The position numbers and the translations under genes were made by a program. Below are positions 22,194-30,808 of a stretch of 64,000 bases of DNA, in pieces (the stretch's first letter is position 1; every line of letters starts with the position of its first letter). The stretch comes from Pollutiaquabacter sp046052345 (GTDB lineage: Bacteria; Bacteroidota; Bacteroidia; AKYH767-A; 2013-40CM-41-45): positions 52,397 to 116,396 of the forward strand of contig JBJOMN010000044.1 of the NCBI GenBank assembly GCA_046052345.1, read 5' to 3'. The notes beneath the pieces are model-generated. The model worked only from the letters and a program-made list of their open reading frames with translations. It ran no database searches and was not told the origin of the DNA.

Positions 22194-24611
22194 GTGGAGA
22201 AGCTGATCCAAGAGAAGACCACCTGCTATCATTGCGGTGATGTCTGCACCAATGTGTTGCTGAAATTCGATGACAAGGACTTCTGTTGTGAAGGATGCAG
22301 GCTGGTGTATGATGTCCTGCAGGAGAACGACTTGTGTACATATTACAGGTTCAATTCCTCGCCCGGGATATCCCCTCCTTCGGGAGCTACAGGACGTTTC
22401 GGCTACCTGGATGACCCGGGAGTGAGAAGGCGGCTGATCGATTTCGAGGAAGGCGGATATTCCGCAGTCACATTTCATATACCGAAAATGCATTGCAGCA
22501 GCTGCATCTGGCTGCTGGAGAATCTTCACCGCATCAATCCGGGCGTGACACGATCACGCGTTGATTTTCTGGCTAAGGAAGCGAACCTTGTATTCAGGCA
22601 GGAGGCAGTTTCGTTGCGTCAGCTTGTCGAGTTACTGTCACTCATCGGTTATGAGCCGGTCATACGGCTCGATTCCCTTGAAAAAGGCGGCAAAAAGAAG
22701 ACGGACCGCACGCAGGTTTACAAGATCGGCGTCGCCGGATTTGCATTCGGCAACATCATGCTATTCAGCTTCCCGGAATACCTTTCCCTGAGCGACGCTA
22801 CGGATCCGGGCTTCAAGGGAGTCTTCAGTTACCTGAATTTCGCGCTTTCGCTTCCCGTGCTGTTCTATTGCAGCACGCAGTTCTTCCGTTCGGCCTGGCA
22901 AAGTATCCACCAGAGGTTCCTGAATATCGATGTTCCGATCGCATTAGGTATTCTGGTGATGTTCGTGCGCAGCTCCTACGACATCTTCACGGCAAGCGGA
23001 GCCGGTTATATGGATACGATGGCCGGATTGGTATTCTTCATGCTGATAGGCAGGTGGTTCCAGGATAAGACGTATCGGACCCTCTCATTCGAGCGCGATT
23101 ATACTTCTTTCTTCCCCGTATCTGTCATGCTGCGTAAAGGCGATTCCGAAGAGTCCATTCCGTTGTCTGCATTACGTACCGGCGACCGTATCCTGGTCCG
23201 CAACGAGGAGGTTATCCCGGCGGATGCCGTACTCCTCAAAGGCGAGGCATCGGTCGATTACAGTTTTGTGACCGGCGAGTCCGCGCCTGTGAGTAAAAAG
23301 CCCGGAGATCTGATCTTCGCAGGGGGGAGACAGCAGGGTGCCTTGCTCGAGTTGGAGGTGGTGAAGGACGTATCGCAGAGTTACCTTACCCAATTGTGGA
23401 ATAACGACCGTTACCTGAAGAAGCAGGATGACAGCGGTTTCCAGTCGCTGGTCAACCGCATCAGCCACTATTTCACCTTCGTCATAGTGGGAGTCTCCCT
23501 TCTTTCGCTGGGCTGGTGGCTTTTTCACGGCGACGCAGCACGGGCTTGGGATGCATTCACTGCCGTACTTATCATCGCCTGTCCGTGCGCTTTAGCGATA
23601 TCGTCACCTTTTACATTGGGGAACATACTCCGGATATTCGGCAAGCAAAGGTTCTACCTGCGCGGATATCCGGTCGTTGAAAAACTGGCACGGGTAGATA
23701 CCGTCGTTTTCGACAAGACCGGTACACTTAACTTCGCCGACAAGGCGGATGGTGTTTTTGAAGGAGCTCCTCTCAGTGAAGAGGAGAAGCGGATGGTCGC
23801 TGCCGTGGTTGTCCATTCGTCACACCCGCTCAGCCGGTTGGTATACAGCTGCCTGGATGTCAGGCAACGTCCGGAGGCGATCGCCTTCGAGGAGCATCCC
23901 GGAAAGGGGGTTTCCGCTGAGGTCTTCGGTTTTCCTGTTCGTCTCGGAAGCGCTTCGTTCGTAGCCCCGGATTCGTTTATTCCGGCAGCAGGCAGTACGG
24001 AAGTGCATCTTTCCGTCAACGGATTACGACGAGGGCGATTCGTCATCGGTAATTCCTATCGCCCGGGCGTTGAAGACCTGGTGAGTAAGCTCCGCGGAAA
24101 AGGTTACTCCACCGTCGTACTTTCCGGGGATAACGCCACCGAAGAGCGACGCCTTCGGGAGATGCTGGGTGAAAACGCCATCATCCGATTCCGGCAGTCG
24201 CCGGCAGACAAACTCGAAGCCATTCAGGAGCTGCAGGCTGCCGGTGCCAACGTACTGATGGTTGGCGACGGGTTGAACGATGCCGGCGCTTTGAAGCAAG
24301 CTGATGTGGGTATTTCCGTTTCTGACGATATCAATAATTTTTCCCCGGCCTGCGACGGAATTCTTGATGGCAGGAGGTTCTCATCATTATCGGGAATCCT
24401 TCGCACCGCTGTTTACAGCAGGTGGATCATTCTGGGTAGTTTCGGTCTGGCGCTCGTATACAATGTGATCGGTTGTTGGTTTGCCGTACAGGGTGCCCTC
24501 TCTCCGGTCATCGCTGCAATCCTCATGCCTTTGAGTACCGCGACCATAATAGCGTTCACCACAGGGATGTCCAATCTCGTTGCCCTAAAAGGCGGAAAAT
24601 CAGCCGTGTAA
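22194..24611 (+). CDS. ccoI: Copper-transporting P1B-type ATPase for cbb3 oxidase assembly (CcoI/FixI)
   Basis: About 805 residues from a GTG at 22194. An N-terminal Cys-rich metal-binding domain (C11-x2-C14, then CCEGC) is followed by a heavy-metal-associated domain with MHCSSCIWLLENL, about eight membrane helices, the actuator TGES, the helix-6 copper motif ACPCALAISSP, the phosphorylation motif FDKTGTLN, and hinge GDGLNDAGAL. Cys-rich-HMA order is the CcoI/FixI form that supplies copper to the cbb3 catalytic subunit. The reading frame extends to 22032 inside the photolyase-like gene, but the regulatory site at 22126 and -7 element support a start near 22194. It has its own promoter, separate from the ccoS operon that follows. 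Confidence 0.93.
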   Translation: MEKLIQEKTTCYHCGDVCTNVLLKFDDKDFCCEGCRLVYDVLQENDLCTYYRFNSSPGISPPSGATGRFGYLDDPGVRRRLIDFEEGGYSAVTFHIPKMHCSSCIWLLENLHRINPGVTRSRVDFLAKEANLVFRQEAVSLRQLVELLSLIGYEPVIRLDSLEKGGKKKTDRTQVYKIGVAGFAFGNIMLFSFPEYLSLSDATDPGFKGVFSYLNFALSLPVLFYCSTQFFRSAWQSIHQRFLNIDVPIALGILVMFVRSSYDIFTASGAGYMDTMAGLVFFMLIGRWFQDKTYRTLSFERDYTSFFPVSVMLRKGDSEESIPLSALRTGDRILVRNEEVIPADAVLLKGEASVDYSFVTGESAPVSKKPGDLIFAGGRQQGALLELEVVKDVSQSYLTQLWNNDRYLKKQDDSGFQSLVNRISHYFTFVIVGVSLLSLGWWLFHGDAARAWDAFTAVLIIACPCALAISSPFTLGNILRIFGKQRFYLRGYPVVEKLARVDTVVFDKTGTLNFADKADGVFEGAPLSEEEKRMVAAVVVHSSHPLSRLVYSCLDVRQRPEAIAFEEHPGKGVSAEVFGFPVRLGSASFVAPDSFIPAAGSTEVHLSVNGLRRGRFVIGNSYRPGVEDLVSKLRGKGYSTVVLSGDNATEERRLREMLGENAIIRFRQSPADKLEAIQELQAAGANVLMVGDGLNDAGALKQADVGISVSDDINNFSPACDGILDGRRFSSLSGILRTAVYSRWIILGSFGLALVYNVIGCWFAVQGALSPVIAAILMPLSTATIIAFTTGMSNLVALKGGKSAV

Positions 24612-24628
24612 CGCTTCGGTTCAAAACA

Positions 24629-24640
24629 TGATTTTTATCA
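24629..24640. promoter_or_regulatory. FNR/Crp-type palindrome, upstream site of cbb3 operon
   Basis: TGATTTTTATCA within a longer inverted repeat (AACATGAT/ATCATGTT). Centre is 58.5 bp from the end of the -7 element TAGATTTG (24686-24693). Exactly 22 bp upstream of the site at 24651. Considered as a terminator for ccoI, but the stem is AT-rich and the T-run is interrupted. Confidence 0.7.
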
Positions 24641-24650
24641 TGTTATTTTC

Positions 24651-24662
24651 TGACGAAGGTCA
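24651..24662. promoter_or_regulatory. FNR/Crp-type palindrome, proximal site of cbb3 operon
   Basis: TGACGAAGGTCA, exact TGAYnnnnRTCA. Centre is 36.5 bp upstream of the end of TAGATTTG (24686-24693), a perfect TAnnTTTG element, and 60.5 bp from the ccoS ATG. Same two-site arrangement as hsp20. Confidence 0.74.
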
Positions 24663-24716
24663 CAATCCGCTCCTCTGCCGGGTCATAGATTTGGGTGCAA
24701 ATCACGTTTCCGTGTC

Positions 24717-24905
24717 ATGAGCGTCATTTTTCTGTTGATCATCTTCAGCCTTCTGCTAGCTGTGGTCTTCCTGGTCGCTTTTGTCTGGTCCGTACGGGAT
24801 GGTCAGTACGAGGACGACTATACGCCATCCGTGCGCATTCTCTTCGACGATGAACGTCCCGGATCCTCTTCCCCGAATACCAACACTACAACCACCAACT
24901 TATGA
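24717..24905 (+). CDS. ccoS: cbb3-type cytochrome oxidase assembly protein CcoS
   Basis: 62 residues. One membrane helix (about 2-26, IFLLIIFSLLLAVVFLVAFVW) followed by SVRDGQYEDDYTPSVRILFDD, the CcoS signature; the QYEDDYTP motif matches the conserved 'GQFDDxxxP' region. The Thr/Asn-rich C terminus (SSPNTNTTTTNL) is low complexity. It is required for cofactor insertion into the cbb3 oxidase in characterised systems. First gene of the operon; its stop overlaps the ccoN start by 4 bases. Confidence 0.9.
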   Translation: MSVIFLLIIFSLLLAVVFLVAFVWSVRDGQYEDDYTPSVRILFDDERPGSSSPNTNTTTTNL

Positions 24906-27022
24906 CCCTTGAAAAATTCAGTTACGACAACAAGATCGTCCGGGATTTCGCGGTCGCCACGGTCCTTTGGGGCGTTGTCGGATTCATTGTCGGACTCTGG
25001 GTAGCCTTGGAGCTCACCAGTCCGCAATTCAATCTGGCCCCGTATTTCTCTTTCGGAAGGCTCCGTCCGCTTCATACCAATGCCGTGATCTTCGCATTCG
25101 TCGGGAACGGCATCTTCATGGGGGTCTATTATTCCCTTCAGCGTCTGCTGAAGGCACGGATGTTCAGCGATATGCTGAGCAGGATCCACTTCTGGGGATG
25201 GCAGCTCATCATCGTGCTTGCGGCAATCACCCTGCCGCTGGGTATCACGACCAGCAAGGAGTACGCCGAGCTGGAATGGCCGATCGATATTCTCATCGCC
25301 TTGGTTTGGGTTGTTTTCGCGGTGAACATGTTCGGAACGATCATCAAAAGACGGGAACGTCATCTGTATGTGGCCATTTGGTTTTACATCGCCACCGTGG
25401 TCACGGTCGCCGTCCTTCACATTGTCAATTCCCTGGCATTGCCTGTGAGCCTGACAAAGAGTTATTCCATTTTCGCCGGCGTCCAAGATGCCCTGGTGCA
25501 GTGGTGGTACGGACATAATGCGGTCGCATTCTTCCTGACCACGCCGTATCTCGGACTGATGTACTATTTCATGCCGAAAGCGGCGGAACGCCCGGTCTAT
25601 TCCTACCGGCTGTCGATCATCCACTTCTGGGCCCTTATCTTCATTTACATCTGGGCAGGCCCTCACCATCTCCTGTATACGTCCCTTCCCGATTGGGCAC
25701 AGTCGCTCGGCGTGGTCTTCTCCGTCATGCTGATCGCTCCTTCCTGGGGCGGCATGATCAACGGACTGCTGACTTTGCGTGGCGCATGGGACCGCGTTCG
25801 TGAGAATCCCATACTGAAATTCATGGTGGTGGCTGTCACCGCTTACGGTATGGCCACCTTCGAGGGCCCCATGCTTTCACTCAAGAATGTCAATGCTATT
25901 TCCCACTTCACAGACTGGACCATCGCTCACGTCCATGTCGGCGGACTCGGCTGGAACGGAATGCTCACTTTCGGTATCCTGTACTGGTTGATTCCGCGCT
26001 TGTACCGCACGGAACTGCATTCGAAAAAACTCGCTAACCTCCACTTCTGGATCGCCACCGTCGCTATCGTCTTCTATGCCATTCCGATGTACTGGGCCGG
26101 GTTCACACAAAGCCTTATGTGGAAACAGTTCACACCGGACGGCGTGCTGAAATACCCCAACTTCCTGGAGACCGTCGTTAACATCATGCCGATGTACCGG
26201 CTGCGTGTAGTCGGGGGCCTGCTCTTCATCGCAGGGGCGGGAATCATGGTATACAATCTATACAAGACCGCTGTTGCGGGAAGTTTCCTCGCAGATGAAG
26301 AGGCTTCTGCGCCAGCGATGCAGAAAAACGGCCATGAAACGAAAGGACACTGGCACCGTTGGATCGAGCGCCGCCCGGTGCAGATGCTGCTCTTCAGCCT
26401 GGTGCTGGTCCTGATCGGGGGCCTTGTGGAAATCATCCCGATGCTTACCGTGAAATCGAACATCCCGACCATCGCAAGCGTGAAGCCGTATACGCCGCTC
26501 GAACTGCAAGGACGTGATATCTACATCCGTGAAGGATGCTATACCTGTCATTCCCAGATGATCCGTCCTTTCCGCTCGGAGACGGAGCGTTACGGCGAGT
26601 ATTCCAAGGCCGGCGAGTTCGTATATGACCATCCGTTCCAGTGGGGCTCGAAGCGCACGGGACCTGATCTGGCAAGAGAGGGGGGAAGATATCCGAACTC
26701 CTGGCATTACAATCACATGATCGATCCGACTACCATGTCGCCCGGTTCCATCATGCCGTCCTATGCTTTTCTTGCCGAAACCGAACTCGACCGTTCCGCT
26801 ACGGCGACGAAGATCGGAGTCATGCGCTCCCTTGGAGTCCCGTATGAGGTGGGTTATGAAAGCAAAGCCGAGCAGGACCTTCAAATGCAGGCAAAAGCCA
26901 TCGCAGACGATTTGGACAAGAGCGGCATCAAGGCCTCTTCCAATACGGAGCTGATTGCCCTGATCGCCTATCTGCAGCGGCTTGGAAAGGATATCCACGG
27001 AACTCAAACAGCACAGCAATAA
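24902..27022 (+). CDS. ccoNO: cbb3-type cytochrome c oxidase, fused subunits I and II (CcoN-CcoO)
   Basis: 706 residues. Residues 1-460 are CcoN: twelve or so membrane helices including RLRPLHTNAVIFAFVGN, WYGHNAVAFFLTTPYLGLMY, YIWAGPHHLLYT and WTIAHVHVGGLGWNG, carrying heme b and Cu ligands. After a linker at about 465-500, residues 500-706 are CcoO: one membrane anchor (QMLLFSLVLVLIGGLVEII), then GRDIYIREGCYTCHSQMIRP with one heme c site and PGSIMPSYAFL with the likely Met ligand. The fusion is known in Bacteroidota. The enzyme reduces oxygen with high affinity. ccoQ starts 4 bases after the stop. Confidence 0.95.
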   Translation: MTLEKFSYDNKIVRDFAVATVLWGVVGFIVGLWVALELTSPQFNLAPYFSFGRLRPLHTNAVIFAFVGNGIFMGVYYSLQRLLKARMFSDMLSRIHFWGWQLIIVLAAITLPLGITTSKEYAELEWPIDILIALVWVVFAVNMFGTIIKRRERHLYVAIWFYIATVVTVAVLHIVNSLALPVSLTKSYSIFAGVQDALVQWWYGHNAVAFFLTTPYLGLMYYFMPKAAERPVYSYRLSIIHFWALIFIYIWAGPHHLLYTSLPDWAQSLGVVFSVMLIAPSWGGMINGLLTLRGAWDRVRENPILKFMVVAVTAYGMATFEGPMLSLKNVNAISHFTDWTIAHVHVGGLGWNGMLTFGILYWLIPRLYRTELHSKKLANLHFWIATVAIVFYAIPMYWAGFTQSLMWKQFTPDGVLKYPNFLETVVNIMPMYRLRVVGGLLFIAGAGIMVYNLYKTAVAGSFLADEEASAPAMQKNGHETKGHWHRWIERRPVQMLLFSLVLVLIGGLVEIIPMLTVKSNIPTIASVKPYTPLELQGRDIYIREGCYTCHSQMIRPFRSETERYGEYSKAGEFVYDHPFQWGSKRTGPDLAREGGRYPNSWHYNHMIDPTTMSPGSIMPSYAFLAETELDRSATATKIGVMRSLGVPYEVGYESKAEQDLQMQAKAIADDLDKSGIKASSNTELIALIAYLQRLGKDIHGTQTAQQ

Positions 27023-27026
27023 CCTT

Positions 27027-27233
27027 ATGTTCAAGAATTATCTAAAAGGAGTCGAAGGCATTCAGGACTACCCGTTGGTGCTGCTGGTGATATTCTTCGC
27101 CTTTTTTACCGTCACTGTGATTTACCTATGGAAATCGGACCGGACATTTTTCGACAAGATGGGAGAATTGCCGCTCCATGATTCCGAATCCCCGACTTCA
27201 ACGATCAACGCGACCAAAAAGACCGGTGTATGA
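27027..27233 (+). CDS. ccoQ: cbb3 oxidase small subunit CcoQ-like
   Basis: 68 residues from ATG 27027 (MFKNYLKGVEGIQDYPLVLL). One membrane helix (about 16-34, VLLVIFFAFFTVTVIYLW) followed by a short polar tail, matching CcoQ/FixQ in size, layout and position between CcoNO and CcoP. Sequence conservation of CcoQ is low, so position carries much of the weight. It overlaps ccoP by 4 bases (ATGA). Confidence 0.8.
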   Translation: MFKNYLKGVEGIQDYPLVLLVIFFAFFTVTVIYLWKSDRTFFDKMGELPLHDSESPTSTINATKKTGV

Positions 27234-28192
27234 GCGCCCTTAAAATGAAAACACGGATACTGACCGTCTCCCTCCTGCAGGTTGCCATGGTCATGCAAGC
27301 AAGTGCACAGCAAGCTGCCGCACCAGAGGCGGCTCCCCAGCCTGTCCAGCTTCCTTCTTATTTATGGGAGCCGACGTTCTACCTTTGGCTGGTAACGGCC
27401 GGTATCATCATCGCGGTATTCTTTACGCTTTCCCGCGCCGTAAACGTACTTACGGGTCTGTTGGAGGATAAGCGGAATGAAACCGTAGGCCAGGCCGCCA
27501 AAGTAGCTGAGTACAGGGAGCGTCCGAACGCATGGATTTCCTTCATCCGTTCCATGACCCGCTCCGTTCCCGTCGAGCAGGAAAAAGATGTGATGCTCGA
27601 CCACGACTACGACGGAATACGGGAGCTAGATAACCAGCTTCCTCCGTGGTGGAAGTACGGATTCTATCTGACCATCGTCTTTGGGGTCTTCTATCTCTTC
27701 GGATATCACCTCGCCGGAACCGGAAAGTTGCAAGTGCAGGAGTACGACGAACAAATGGCGGAGGCGGCGGCCCGGAAAGAGGAAATGATGAAGCATAACG
27801 CAGAATTCGTCACCGCGGAGAATGTCACTGTGCTTTCTGATGCAGTCCTCGTAGCCGAAGGAAAGGGCATATTCGAGAAGAACTGCGCCGCCTGCCATAA
27901 ATCCGACGGCGGCGGAAACGTAGGCCCCAACCTGACCGACGACTTCTGGATCCATGGCGGCGGAATAGGAAACATCTTCAGGACAGTCACGGAAGGTGTT
28001 CCCGCCAAGGGCATGATATCATGGAAGTCCCAATTGTCTCCAAAGCAAATTCAGGAGGTGTCCAGTTATGTACTGACACTTCACGGAACGAATCCGTCGG
28101 GTGCCAAGGAGCCGCAAGGTGACCTTTGGAAGGAAGTATCTATGGTAACGGATTCCACCGTTTCGGATTCGGTGACAGTTGTAAAGATCTGA
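27230..28192 (+). CDS. ccoP: cbb3 oxidase cytochrome c subunit CcoP, single heme motif
   Basis: 320 residues. A signal-like helix (about 8-25) and a polar Pro/Ala/Gln-rich stretch precede a membrane helix (about 45-65, FYLWLVTAGIIIAVFFTL), a cytoplasmic-type segment, and a second helix (about 138-157, YGFYLTIVFGVFYLFGYH) after NQLPPWWKYG, the CcoP/FixP N-terminal motif. One cytochrome c domain follows with NCAACHKSDGGGNVGPNL and KGMISWKSQLSPKQIQEV. Proteobacterial CcoP carries two CxxCH sites; only one is present here. It overlaps ccoQ and is followed 16 bases later by ccoG. Confidence 0.93.
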   Translation: MSALKMKTRILTVSLLQVAMVMQASAQQAAAPEAAPQPVQLPSYLWEPTFYLWLVTAGIIIAVFFTLSRAVNVLTGLLEDKRNETVGQAAKVAEYRERPNAWISFIRSMTRSVPVEQEKDVMLDHDYDGIRELDNQLPPWWKYGFYLTIVFGVFYLFGYHLAGTGKLQVQEYDEQMAEAAARKEEMMKHNAEFVTAENVTVLSDAVLVAEGKGIFEKNCAACHKSDGGGNVGPNLTDDFWIHGGGIGNIFRTVTEGVPAKGMISWKSQLSPKQIQEVSSYVLTLHGTNPSGAKEPQGDLWKEVSMVTDSTVSDSVTVVKI

Positions 28193-28208
28193 TTTTCTCT
28201 TTGGCAGT

Positions 28209-29624
28209 ATGGATGCAGGGGTCAATGTTCAGCAGGGTGATGCATTCCGCGACAGTGTCGGCACGATCGGTTCCGATGGTAAACGGAAGTGGATTTATCC
28301 CAAAAAGCCTCACGGACGCTTTTATAATAAAAGGGCCATCGTAAGTGTAATTCTGCTGACTTTGCTTTTCAGTGGTCCGTTCATGAAATGGGACGGTCAC
28401 CCTTTTCTCCTTTTCAATGTGCTTGAGCGGAAGTTCATCCTGTTCGGGATTCCTTTCTGGCCCCAGGATTTCTTCCTGTTCGTCCTGGCGATGCTGACCT
28501 TTTTCGTATTCATCATCCTCTTTACATCTGTTTTCGGCAGAGTATGGTGTGGGTGGGCGTGTCCGCAGACCATCTTCATGGAAATGGTTTTCCGGAAGGT
28601 GGAATACTGGGTCGAAGGGGATGCGCAACGGCAACGCCAACTCGCAGATGCACCTTGGAACTCGGAAAAAATCCGCAAGAAACTTCTGAAGCACGGCGTA
28701 TTCTTCCTGCTCTCGTTCCTGATCGCCAACACCTTTCTGGCTTATCTGATCGGAATCGATAAGCTGGGCTTGCTGGTTTCGGACGGACCACTTGCCCACG
28801 CAGGAAGTTTCTTCTCGCTGTTCGCATTTACAGGGGTCTTCTATGGAGTATATGCCCGCTTCCGGGAGCAGGCGTGCCTCGTGGTGTGTCCCTACGGAAG
28901 GTTACAGGGGGTTCTGCTGGACAGGAACTCCGTAGTCATAGCCTATGATTATAAACGAGGCGAACCTCGTGGAAAATTACACCGTGACCAGGTGCGCTCC
29001 TCCGGCGATTGCGTGGATTGTCACCAGTGTGTGGATGTGTGCCCTACCGGTATCGACATCAGGAACGGGACACAGCTGGAATGCGTCAACTGTACCGCCT
29101 GTATCGACGCCTGTGACGGTGTGATGGAAAAGGTCGGATTCAGAAAGGGGCTTATAAGGTATGCAAGCGAGGAGAATGTCGCCAGCGGCAACTCCTTCAA
29201 GGTGACAGGGAGGATTATCGGATACTCCTTGCTCCTGGTGCTGTTGTTTTCCACACTGGTGACATTGCTGGCCATGCGTTCCGATGTGGAGGCTACCTTG
29301 CTGCGAACACCCGGTCAGATGTACCAGCAGCTGGATTCGATGCATTACAGCAATCTCTATAATATACAGATCGCTAACAAGACCTTCCGGGATGTGCCGG
29401 TGCAACTGGAATTCGCAGAGAAAAGTGTAAAGGGGGAAATCAGGTATGTAGGTGCGCCATTGGACCGGGTAGCCAAGGATTCGCTTGCGGAGGCCGTACT
29501 GTTCATCGTGCTTCCGACCCGTTCAATCAAGGGACTCAAGACCCCCGTTACTCTGAAACTTATATCGGAGGGCAAAGAGGTCGGCCGTGTCACGACAAAT
29601 TTCATGGGACCTGTCAGCCGTTGA
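28209..29624 (+). CDS. ccoG: cbb3 oxidase accessory ferredoxin-type protein CcoG/FixG
   Basis: 471 residues. Several membrane helices carry GRVWCGWACPQTIFMEM and ACLVVCPYGRLQGVLLD, then two 4Fe-4S sets CVDCHQCVDVCPTGIDI and CVNCTACIDACDGVMEK, then a helix and a C-terminal Ig-like periplasmic domain (about 355-471). This is the full CcoG/FixG architecture (RdxA). CcoG acts as a Cu(II) reductase for oxidase assembly in characterised bacteria. Gene lies between ccoP and ccoH and belongs to the same operon. Confidence 0.95.
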   Translation: MDAGVNVQQGDAFRDSVGTIGSDGKRKWIYPKKPHGRFYNKRAIVSVILLTLLFSGPFMKWDGHPFLLFNVLERKFILFGIPFWPQDFFLFVLAMLTFFVFIILFTSVFGRVWCGWACPQTIFMEMVFRKVEYWVEGDAQRQRQLADAPWNSEKIRKKLLKHGVFFLLSFLIANTFLAYLIGIDKLGLLVSDGPLAHAGSFFSLFAFTGVFYGVYARFREQACLVVCPYGRLQGVLLDRNSVVIAYDYKRGEPRGKLHRDQVRSSGDCVDCHQCVDVCPTGIDIRNGTQLECVNCTACIDACDGVMEKVGFRKGLIRYASEENVASGNSFKVTGRIIGYSLLLVLLFSTLVTLLAMRSDVEATLLRTPGQMYQQLDSMHYSNLYNIQIANKTFRDVPVQLEFAEKSVKGEIRYVGAPLDRVAKDSLAEAVLFIVLPTRSIKGLKTPVTLKLISEGKEVGRVTTNFMGPVSR

Positions 29625-29644
29625 AATCAAAATAAGCACCTGTC

Positions 29645-30088
29645 ATGAAAATCAACTGGGGATTTGGAATTACGCTTGCGGCATTGTCTTTCGTTGCCTT
29701 CATACTATCGTTGGTGTACAGGTGCTCGAAGGAGGAAGTCGATCTGGTAAGCGAACGCTATTATGAGAACGAACTGAACTACCAGCAGCGGATCAACAGC
29801 AAAGCCAACGTAGTGCAGGAGGGAATGGAAATAGCCATCGACCAGCGACCGGACCGGATACGTCTCGAATTCCCCTCTAAAGTTTCCCGTGTTTCTGCCG
29901 AAGGCACGATCGCCTTCTATAAGCCTGACGCCAAGCGACTCGATTTCAATCTTCCGATATCCTTGAACGACTCCGCTATCCAGGAGATTTCCATAGCGGA
30001 TCTGCAGCGGGGTCACTGGCAGTTGCAGATCAGCTGGAATTCAGGGAATGTCAGCTATTATCAGGAAAAGGAAATCCGTATCAACTGA
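29645..30088 (+). CDS. ccoH: cbb3 oxidase assembly protein CcoH/FixH
   Basis: 147 residues. One N-terminal membrane helix (about 5-26, WGFGITLAALSFVAFILSLVY) is followed by a FixH-type periplasmic domain beginning VDLVSERYYENELNYQQRIN, the characteristic 'LV...YY..gl.Yq..i' segment, and beta strands such as WQLQISWNSGNVSYYQEKEI. FixH interacts with CcoP/CcoN during assembly. It is 20 bases downstream of ccoG and 11 bases upstream of the TauE/SafE-like gene. Confidence 0.9.
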   Translation: MKINWGFGITLAALSFVAFILSLVYRCSKEEVDLVSERYYENELNYQQRINSKANVVQEGMEIAIDQRPDRIRLEFPSKVSRVSAEGTIAFYKPDAKRLDFNLPISLNDSAIQEISIADLQRGHWQLQISWNSGNVSYYQEKEIRIN

Positions 30089-30099
30089 AACCGTACGTC

Positions 30100-30756
30100 A
30101 TGTGGTGGACCAGCGCATTCCTTGTCGGCTTTTTAGGGAGCTTTCACTGTATAGGCATGTGCGGTCCGATTGCTCTTGCTCTTCCGACCGGCAATCTTTC
30201 TGTCCTTTCCGGAAGACTGCTGTATAATACCGGCCGCGTTTTCACCTATGGGATATTGGGCGCTCTTGCGGGGTATCTGGGACATGTCATCGCTTATGCA
30301 GGATTCCAGCGTGACCTTTCCATCGTTGCCGGATTTCTTGTGCTGCTGTTCGCAGTTCTTCCTTTGGTCATACACGGTTTTTCCCCGGAGTCGGCACTCT
30401 ACCGTTATACGGGTACTGTAAAGTCGTTTTTCCGGAAATTGTTCGGCAACCGAGGGTGGCGCGCGATGCTGCTCATAGGAATGGTGAACGGCCTGCTTCC
30501 GTGCGGATTCGTTTTCCTTGCGCTGGCGGGAGCGGCCACGTCCACCTCTTCGGCTGATGGCCTTTTGTATATGCTTCTTTTCGGAGCGGGTACCGTTCCT
30601 GCGATGTTCACCTTGTCAATGGCCATCCCGCTGTTTCCTGTCCGAATGAGGAAATTCATCGCCGGGTGGACACCCTACGTTTCCCTGGCGGTTGCTGCAT
30701 TGCTTATTTACCGCGGTTTCACAATCGAGCCGTCCGCTTGTTGCAAACATCCTTGA
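30100..30756 (+). CDS. Sulfite exporter TauE/SafE-family (CcoS-operon type) membrane protein
   Basis: 218 residues, six predicted membrane helices. Hallmarks are the first-helix GSFHCIGMCGPIALALP and the later NGLLPCGFVFLALAGA, the Cys-containing motifs of the DsbD/TauE-SafE-like family that accompanies cbb3 assembly genes (sometimes annotated as heavy-metal or cytochrome biogenesis protein). The C terminus ends in AACCKHP-like Cys/His residues (SACCKHP), a possible copper site. It is the last gene of the ccoSNOQPGH unit and probably helps copper or electron supply to the oxidase. Confidence 0.85.
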   Translation: MWWTSAFLVGFLGSFHCIGMCGPIALALPTGNLSVLSGRLLYNTGRVFTYGILGALAGYLGHVIAYAGFQRDLSIVAGFLVLLFAVLPLVIHGFSPESALYRYTGTVKSFFRKLFGNRGWRAMLLIGMVNGLLPCGFVFLALAGAATSTSSADGLLYMLLFGAGTVPAMFTLSMAIPLFPVRMRKFIAGWTPYVSLAVAALLIYRGFTIEPSACCKHP

Positions 30757-30786
30757 AGTGAATGCGTCTTGGTAAAACGCAATTGT

Positions 30787-30794
30787 TAACTTTG
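30787..30794 (+). promoter_or_regulatory. -7 promoter element of DoxX gene
   Basis: TAACTTTG, perfect TAnnTTTG Bacteroidota -7 element, 15 bases upstream of the DoxX ATG. A TTG at 30769-30771 is closer than usual for a -33 element. No FNR-type palindrome is present. Confidence 0.5.
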
Positions 30795-30808
30795 ATAAAA
30801 CAACATTC

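Noticed and set aside
24627..24642. AT-rich hairpin after ccoI as a terminator
   Set aside because: The stem is weak and the motif fits the regulatory palindrome series with exact spacing to the cbb3 promoter.
24818..25669. 283-codon minus-strand open frame over ccoS/ccoNO
   Set aside because: Antisense shadow of conserved oxidase genes; charged low-complexity composition and no upstream promoter.
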